Positions 59,488 through 64,000 of a stretch of DNA of 64,000 bases are shown piece after piece. This DNA comes from Cyrtodaria siliqua (lineage: Eukaryota > Mollusca > Bivalvia > Adapedonta > Hiatellidae). The notes beneath the pieces were generated by a model. The model was not told the DNA's origin. It ran no database searches and saw nothing but the letters and a program-made list of their open reading frames with translations. Positions within the stretch are counted from its first letter, which is position 1; every line of letters starts with the position of its first letter. The translations under genes were made by a program, and so were the position numbers. The stretch is taken from the NCBI GenBank assembly GCA_037043455.1, contig JAWPHD010005603.1, positions 62,001-126,000 on the forward strand, read 5' to 3'.

Positions 59488-61085
59488 TCTGCAAACACTA
59501 CACCAGGGATTGTAAGTGCTTCCTTCTACAGATTTCTATCTAGCAGTCATCCACATCGTCTCTTCTACCTGAAATCAATTATAAACTTAACAATAAATCA
59601 CTGTTATAGTGATACAGACTCATAAAATGCATAGAAAAAAAACCTGCATACTCAAAACAGTCTATTAAACCACAAAATGTTGCCCTATATAATCAATGGA
59701 AGTTTCATGAAATAATTCATTCATCAGATAAATACTTAAGAATATCTATGTATTGGATTTTCACATTTTGAAAAGTTGAAATTTTGCAACCACAGCATCA
59801 CACCTTGAAACACCTTTCTAGGCTACATTACAGTAGTTCCCCTAGGTGTGCATTTGTTTGTGGCAAGGATAAAAGGTTTGTACATCTATATCTATAGTTA
59901 AAGAAACTGGTGTCACAGTTGACCATAATGTTTCTGTCAGCGGTAGAAAAAGAAAAATAATGAAATGATAGGACAAAGAGAAGCATAGATCATGTGAAGG
60001 CAGAAGAAAGGTAAAGTTCCCAACCTGCGTTTTCGTCACCCTCAAGTCTGAACCACACTGGCTATGAAACCCAACTGGCACAGCCCCAGACTATCATGAG
60101 GCTCCTAGTTACAGTTTGGGTCCTAACCATCTTAAATGTAAGAGAGGATAACTCTAGTCCAGCAACCCTCCTTCAGAATCGTTTTCCAATTTATTTTTCA
60201 GGTCAACCTAATACCTTAGTCCAGATAAGACCAAGCAGACTGGTACCCGGTATGCAGTATAGCCTACTGGCCCCCTGAAATCACACTCATGACTGCAGGG
60301 TTAGGATAACTCCTGCTTGAAGGATACCAAGTCAGGAGCCTCAGCCACTATGGCTGGCAAGGAGTTCCATACAGGGATGGTACGGGGGAAGAAACTGAAC
60401 TTAAATGTGTCTGTAGAAGACGATACTGCAGGGCTAGAAATTAACATTTTTAGTTTACAAGACCATGGGTCTAGTAGTTGGGTAAAATCACTAGACCTGC
60501 TCAAAATTTACAAGCCTAATTTAATTTCAACTGAAAAGTCTTGTTTTAATTTGAGTTTCAAGTTTCTTTTCATGAGTTTTAAGTGCATTTTGAAGTTATA
60601 TCTACATTTCCTATGTATGCACCGTTATCCAAGCTCATAAAACCAACATAATCAAGACTTCGCTACAAAAATATGGAAAACACTCATTTTGATTATGGAA
60701 GCAATTGTTAATAATGCCTTATGACAAATTATAGATTTATAATTTATTTCTAATTTGCACAGACTTTTTACTAGCCCATCGGACTACCCAGACACTAACA
60801 TGTGGTAGCCCGGAAGCATTTTCACTCACCTCAGGCTACCGGACTAGTGCTAGTTTCGAGCTATGTACTGTCTCAGCTTCTTCGAGTGGTAGATCTGGTT
60901 TGTGTTTATGCATAGGTGCGGTAATCCGCAGCTTATATATCCATCAAGTCATTGATGACTTTGAAGAGCATGGTAAGTTGCATATTTGCTCGCCTGGATC
61001 AAGTGTTTCCAGTTTAAGTCCTCAATTATGTTGCTTTGACCTCCCTTATGTCACCGTTCAAAGTGGTAGACTGATGTAGAACTGT
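59488..61085. other. Upstream flank of GRAMD4
   Basis: Would contain GRAMD4 5'UTR and promoter, but no clear TATA or initiator stands out. Apart from the LINE tail at 60240-60500, no gene is seen. Confidence 0.4.
60240..60500 (-). pseudogene. LINE C-terminal fragment
   Basis: Minus strand reads STDTFKFSFFPRTIPVWNSL and PAIVAEAPDLVSFKQELS, the conserved end of CR1/L2/Jockey-type ORF2 proteins, like the tail of the LINE at 7265 (WNQLPSQIVAIPGPDLDSF). Nothing upstream is intact. Confidence 0.85.
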
Positions 61086-61527
61086 CCTGCCGGTTGGCTC
61101 AGTGGGAACAGCAACAGAATGGTAGCCCGAAAGTCCCGTGTCCAAGCACCGGTCAGGTTTACATTTTTTAGCCTTGTGCCATTTGGTAATCCCAGCAGGA
61201 CTGAGTATAGAAACAGGCAGCTGATTGTCTGTACTCGATCTAGGACGAATTCCAATTTGTATGGGTGGCATGTCATGGTTCAAAGATATCTAACAGGTAG
61301 ATTGATGTAGCATTATCTGGCCTATTAGATCAGTCAGTACAGCAATAGAATGGTAGTTTGAAGGTCTCCGGTTCGAGCTCTGTTCCAGCTGTAGATTTGT
61401 CTAGCACCAGTGATACTTATTTGTTTTATTTGTCATTGTCTGGATGAGCCGGGCATGTCCATTCCTGTTAGGCGCCATATTACCTTTCATATGTTGGTGC
61501 GCCTTAAAACCAAATTCAATTCAATTG
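61086..61527 (+). mobile_element. tRNA-headed SINE(s) with the 290-bp-repeat tail
   Basis: Two tRNA-like heads in tandem: TGCCGGTTGGCTCAGTGGGA...GTGTCCAAGCACC (61088-61160) and GCCTATTAGATCAGTCAGTA...CCGGTTCGAGCTCTG (61319-61385). The second runs into GGCGCCATATTACCTTTCAT, GTTGGTGCGCCTTAAAACC and the tail AATTCAATTCAATTG. So this is a SINE with a Pol III-type head and the 3' end of the 290-bp family. Confidence 0.7.
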
Positions 61528-62190
61528 TCATCGGGATGGTGTCCAAATGGTTTGGTATAGAGTCCTGACGCCCCAAATATCCAAAATCCATGTTACTAAG
61601 TATACAAATATGGTATAACATATGACTTGTTTTGAACTTCACATGGGGAGTGGGCAGCGTGGGGGTGGGGGTGGGGGATAGTATGGGTATATATATGGCC
61701 TCGGACTGGTATTAATTTGGCTCATTGAACAAATAGAGAAAATGCTCATTTTACAAGAGCTGTCACCAGATAAACAATTAAATTTACATACTGTGAAACC
61801 AATGATATGCATTTCTGCCATTAAATATACCTAGCCAATATAATGATAAACAGATTTTGGACGATAATCTTGTTTTTTTGTTATTCGCCAAAATAAAATC
61901 CTGTCAGAAAATCACATGTTTGTGTTGAGACCTTTGGAGCAGGGATGCAATTCACAAGAAAAGTGGCCAATCTGAATGTATTTTACCAGTTTTCATTAGA
62001 AATAACATTTTTCTTCCTTTCCATGCCCAAAACAATGTAATCCAGCAATGAATTGCCTGTTTATGCCTTGCTCCATGTTGGGATTATTTTTTTCAAGTGC
62101 TACTTTCGAGGGCTACGACCCAAGAGGAGGAAAACAATACCGGTCCGACACCATATACAACTATTCATGGCTTTTTGTGAGTTTTTATTA
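61528..62190. other. Intergenic DNA
   Basis: No gene seen. A GGGGGTGGGGGTGGGG run lies at about 61660-61677. Short frames near 62048-62230 run into the tRNA-like repeats and are not supported. Confidence 0.4.
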
Positions 62191-62198
62191 TCTATCTG

Positions 62199-62692
62199 TG
62201 GTGATATTGAGTACCCGATGTCCCCGTTAGCTCAGTTGGTAGAGCACTCGCCTTGTAAGCGAGGGGTCCCGGGTTGAGTCCTGTACTGGCCGCACTTTTT
62301 CCCACTTGGTTTACTTCATTGGCAACGAGGTAAATTCAGTGAATGCGAGATAGCAGCACCAGGGTCTTAAAAAGTAAAAGAGTGGTGATATTAAGTACCC
62401 TGTGGACTGGTTAACTCAGTTGGTTGAGCACTCGCTTTGTTCGCCTTGTAAGCGAGGGGTCCCGGGTTCGAGTCCTGTACTGGACACACTTTTCCCTCTT
62501 GGTTTACTTCTTTGGCGATGAGGTAAATTCGGTGAATGCGAGATAGCGGCACCAGGGTCTTAAAAAGTAAAAGAGTGGTGATATTGAGTACCCTGTGGCC
62601 TGGTTAACTCAGTTGGTTGAGCACTCGCCTTGTTCGCCTTGTAAGCAAGGGGTCCCTGGTTCGAGTCCCGTACCGGCCACACTTTACCCCCT
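62199..62692 (+). repeat. Three tandem tRNA-Thr(UGU)-like units
   Basis: Repeats of 184-192 bp, heads at 62220, 62404 and 62596. Head 1 has TTAGCTCAGTTGGTAGAGC (A box, D arm), an anticodon arm CTCGC-CTTGTAA-GCGAG (anticodon TGT) and a T-loop-like GGGTTGAGTCC. Heads 2 and 3 have GGTTCGAGTCC (good B box) but a ~9-nt insertion (TTGTTCGCC) in the anticodon arm. Acceptor stems do not pair well, so these are tRNA-derived repeats or pseudogenes rather than a clear functional gene. Confidence 0.75.
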
Positions 62693-63139
62693 TGGTTTAT
62701 TCATTCTTCTCACTGCCAGCACAGTAACTTCGAGCAGTTGCGCTTCTGTGTTATTTAATAAAATAAAGTAAAGGTTACAAGCAAGGATAAGGTGAACATA
62801 TGATAGGGAAAGATTGTTAAATGTGATAAAGGATAAAATCGTAAAAACAACATTCCAAGACTTACGGCTTGCTGTGAAAGGTGTAGCTTGTGAAATGAAC
62901 AAAGTCCTTCTGTATTACTCATGCAGTGAAATTGAAAAGCAGTTAAAGCCAGTCAAACAATTCAAATTACAAGAAAAAACATCGGCAAGCTTGTTTACCT
63001 TCGTATCGTTGTCAAGGGACACAACTCTGTATTAAACGATTAAGGGAAACAACCCTGTTCGAAAATGGCTAAGGGAAACAACCCTGTAGAAACCATACTC
63101 TCTAGCGGTTAAAGCTACACAATCTCGATATAACCCATA
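62693..63139. other. Intergenic DNA
   Basis: No gene recognised. A GGGAAACAACCCTGT motif is repeated at 63043 and 63072. The 73-codon frame at 62814-63035 lacks recognisable features. Confidence 0.4.
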
Positions 63140-63450
63140 CTGTAGCGCAATTGTTTAACGACTCAATTAAGAGCCGCACCAGCGAGAGGGGAAAGCCCAG
63201 AGAGAGGGGACGGAAACATAGGAATCCGGGAACATAATTTACTGGTAACATACTGGTCCGAGGTCAATGGTAAGCCTGTGGCTTCTGGTGGCCCTTTTCT
63301 GTGTTGGTTTAGTCGTCGAGAGTGTCTACTGCGCTGGCTTGGGATACAACTAGCATCCCATTTTATTTGATTGTTATGCCAATGTTTGTTTAGTCTGCTC
63401 TTAAAGGCGTTCACACTCGGTGCTTGTCGGGTAGGGAATTCCAATCTTCC
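63140..63450 (-). pseudogene. LINE 3' end (RT C-terminus plus tail)
   Basis: Minus strand 63444-63350 reads MEFPTRQAPSVNAFKSRLNK and HWHNNQIKWD, the typical C-terminal end of CR1/L2-like ORF2. Then follows a 3' untranslated tail, GATTCCTATGTTTCCGTCCC...GAGTCGTTAAACAATTG, shared with the SINE at 26045-26355. Confidence 0.85.
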
Positions 63451-63679
63451 ACTACTCTAATAGCAGGGCTTTATATGCCGGGGATATGACACGACAGTAC
63501 AAACACTGTATTCAACTGAAAGCGCTTGTTGTTCAGGTAAGTTTATGGATTATACGCTACATTTATTGATTTTTACTGCTCTTATCGTGGCGGTATGCGA
63601 GAGGCCTCGATGTACGATACACCCATCTACATTGCAAACAGACATTATATATTCTTGTGTTACTGATTTTTTTACATGT

Positions 63680-64000
63680 TTTGAATTGCCAGAAAGTCAA
63701 ATAAATAACCTTTCTAATTGTGTAATTTTATTCCAAATAACGGTTAAATAAGTAGGCAAAATCTCTACTTGGAACGGAAATGTATCGCATTTTTTCTTTT
63801 CTTAAAGCGTTTTCACGCATCACCATGTGTTTATTATTTGGTCATCAAACATTTATTATTTAATAAATATTTAAATAAGATGCATGGTTAGAAAGCCAAA
63901 TAAATACCCTTTCTATTAGTTTAATTTTATTCCAAATAACGCTTAAATAAATCGGTAAAAGCTCCAGTTGGGAAGGAAATATAACTCATTTTTCTTTTCT
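63680..64000. repeat. ~115-bp repeat, 2 units about 205 bp apart
   Basis: GTCAAATAAATAACCTTTCT...TTATTCCAAATAACGGTTAA (63697) recurs as GCCAAATAAATACCCTTTCT...TTATTCCAAATAACGCTTAA (63893), cut by the window end. The frame at 63545-63751 has a hydrophobic start but begins right after TTCAG|GTAAGT and overlaps the repeat, so it is not called as a gene. Confidence 0.75.

Noticed and set aside
59377..59625. 82-codon plus-strand frame over the GRAMD4 start exon
   Set aside because: It is the antisense of exon 1; the minus-strand reading fits GRAMD4 in start, phase and splice donor.
62220..62292. A functional tRNA-Thr gene
   Set aside because: The anticodon arm is good but acceptor and T stems pair poorly and two related units follow in tandem; tRNA-derived repeat is more likely.
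63545..63751. Small secreted protein (68 codons with hydrophobic start)
   Set aside because: Starts just after a donor-like CAG|GTAAGT, overlaps a dispersed repeat and lacks any other support.
1..64000. CRISPR array or bacterial defence island
   Set aside because: The many regular repeats have no unique equal-length spacers and lie within a eukaryotic, intron-rich locus.

Overview
The window is animal nuclear DNA, most like a bivalve mollusc: AT-rich, intron-rich, and packed with short tandem arrays, small non-autonomous repeats and decayed retroelements. There are no operons, no rRNA and no bacterial gene structure. The species assignment is an inference from repeat style and gene structure, not a proven match. 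One real gene dominates. It is a complete minus-strand orthologue of GRAMD4 (GRAM domain-containing 4), rebuilt here as 18 coding exons between 59487 (ATG) and 23815 (TAA). All splice sites are GT-AG, all phases agree, and the joined CDS is 1872 nt (623 residues plus stop). Order along the protein: basic N-terminus, coiled coil, two hydrophobic membrane regions, a conserved RLWQTLPTDAQ segment and a C-terminal GRAM domain. Several exons are very short (26, 44 and 49 nt). LAYOUT. 1-6.9 kb: intergenic, with a 45-bp array (1-635), a 33-bp array (1.9-2.4 kb), a ~131-bp array (3.5-4.2 kb) and a 23-bp array (5.4-5.7 kb). 7.0-10.4 kb: a broken APE-RT non-LTR retrotransposon on the minus strand. 10.9-15.9 kb: blocks paralogous to 0.7-5.9 kb that carry only single copies of the 33-bp and 23-bp array units, so they show a pre-expansion state. 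16.9-18.1 kb: a LINE 3' fragment. 19.3-20.0 kb: a degenerate YLDD reverse transcriptase. 20.3-23.7 kb: dispersed repeats. 23.8-59.5 kb: GRAMD4 with its introns. The introns hold a 25-bp hairpin array, a ~45-bp array fused to exon 14, a 4.5-kb array of 81-bp units between two fold-back elements, long runs of ~160-bp and ~290-bp tandem repeats, a 36-bp array fused to the exon 8 acceptor, and a possible plus-strand nested gene (44.4-49.5 kb). 59.5-64 kb: LINE tails, tRNA-headed SINEs and three tandem tRNA-Thr-like units. The theme of the window is minisatellite birth. Two arrays inside GRAMD4 are built from copies of the gene's own splice acceptor and exon edge, and two intergenic arrays can be compared with unexpanded paralogues nearby. 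A SINE family and a LINE remnant also share a 3' tail, which suggests a SINE-LINE partnership.
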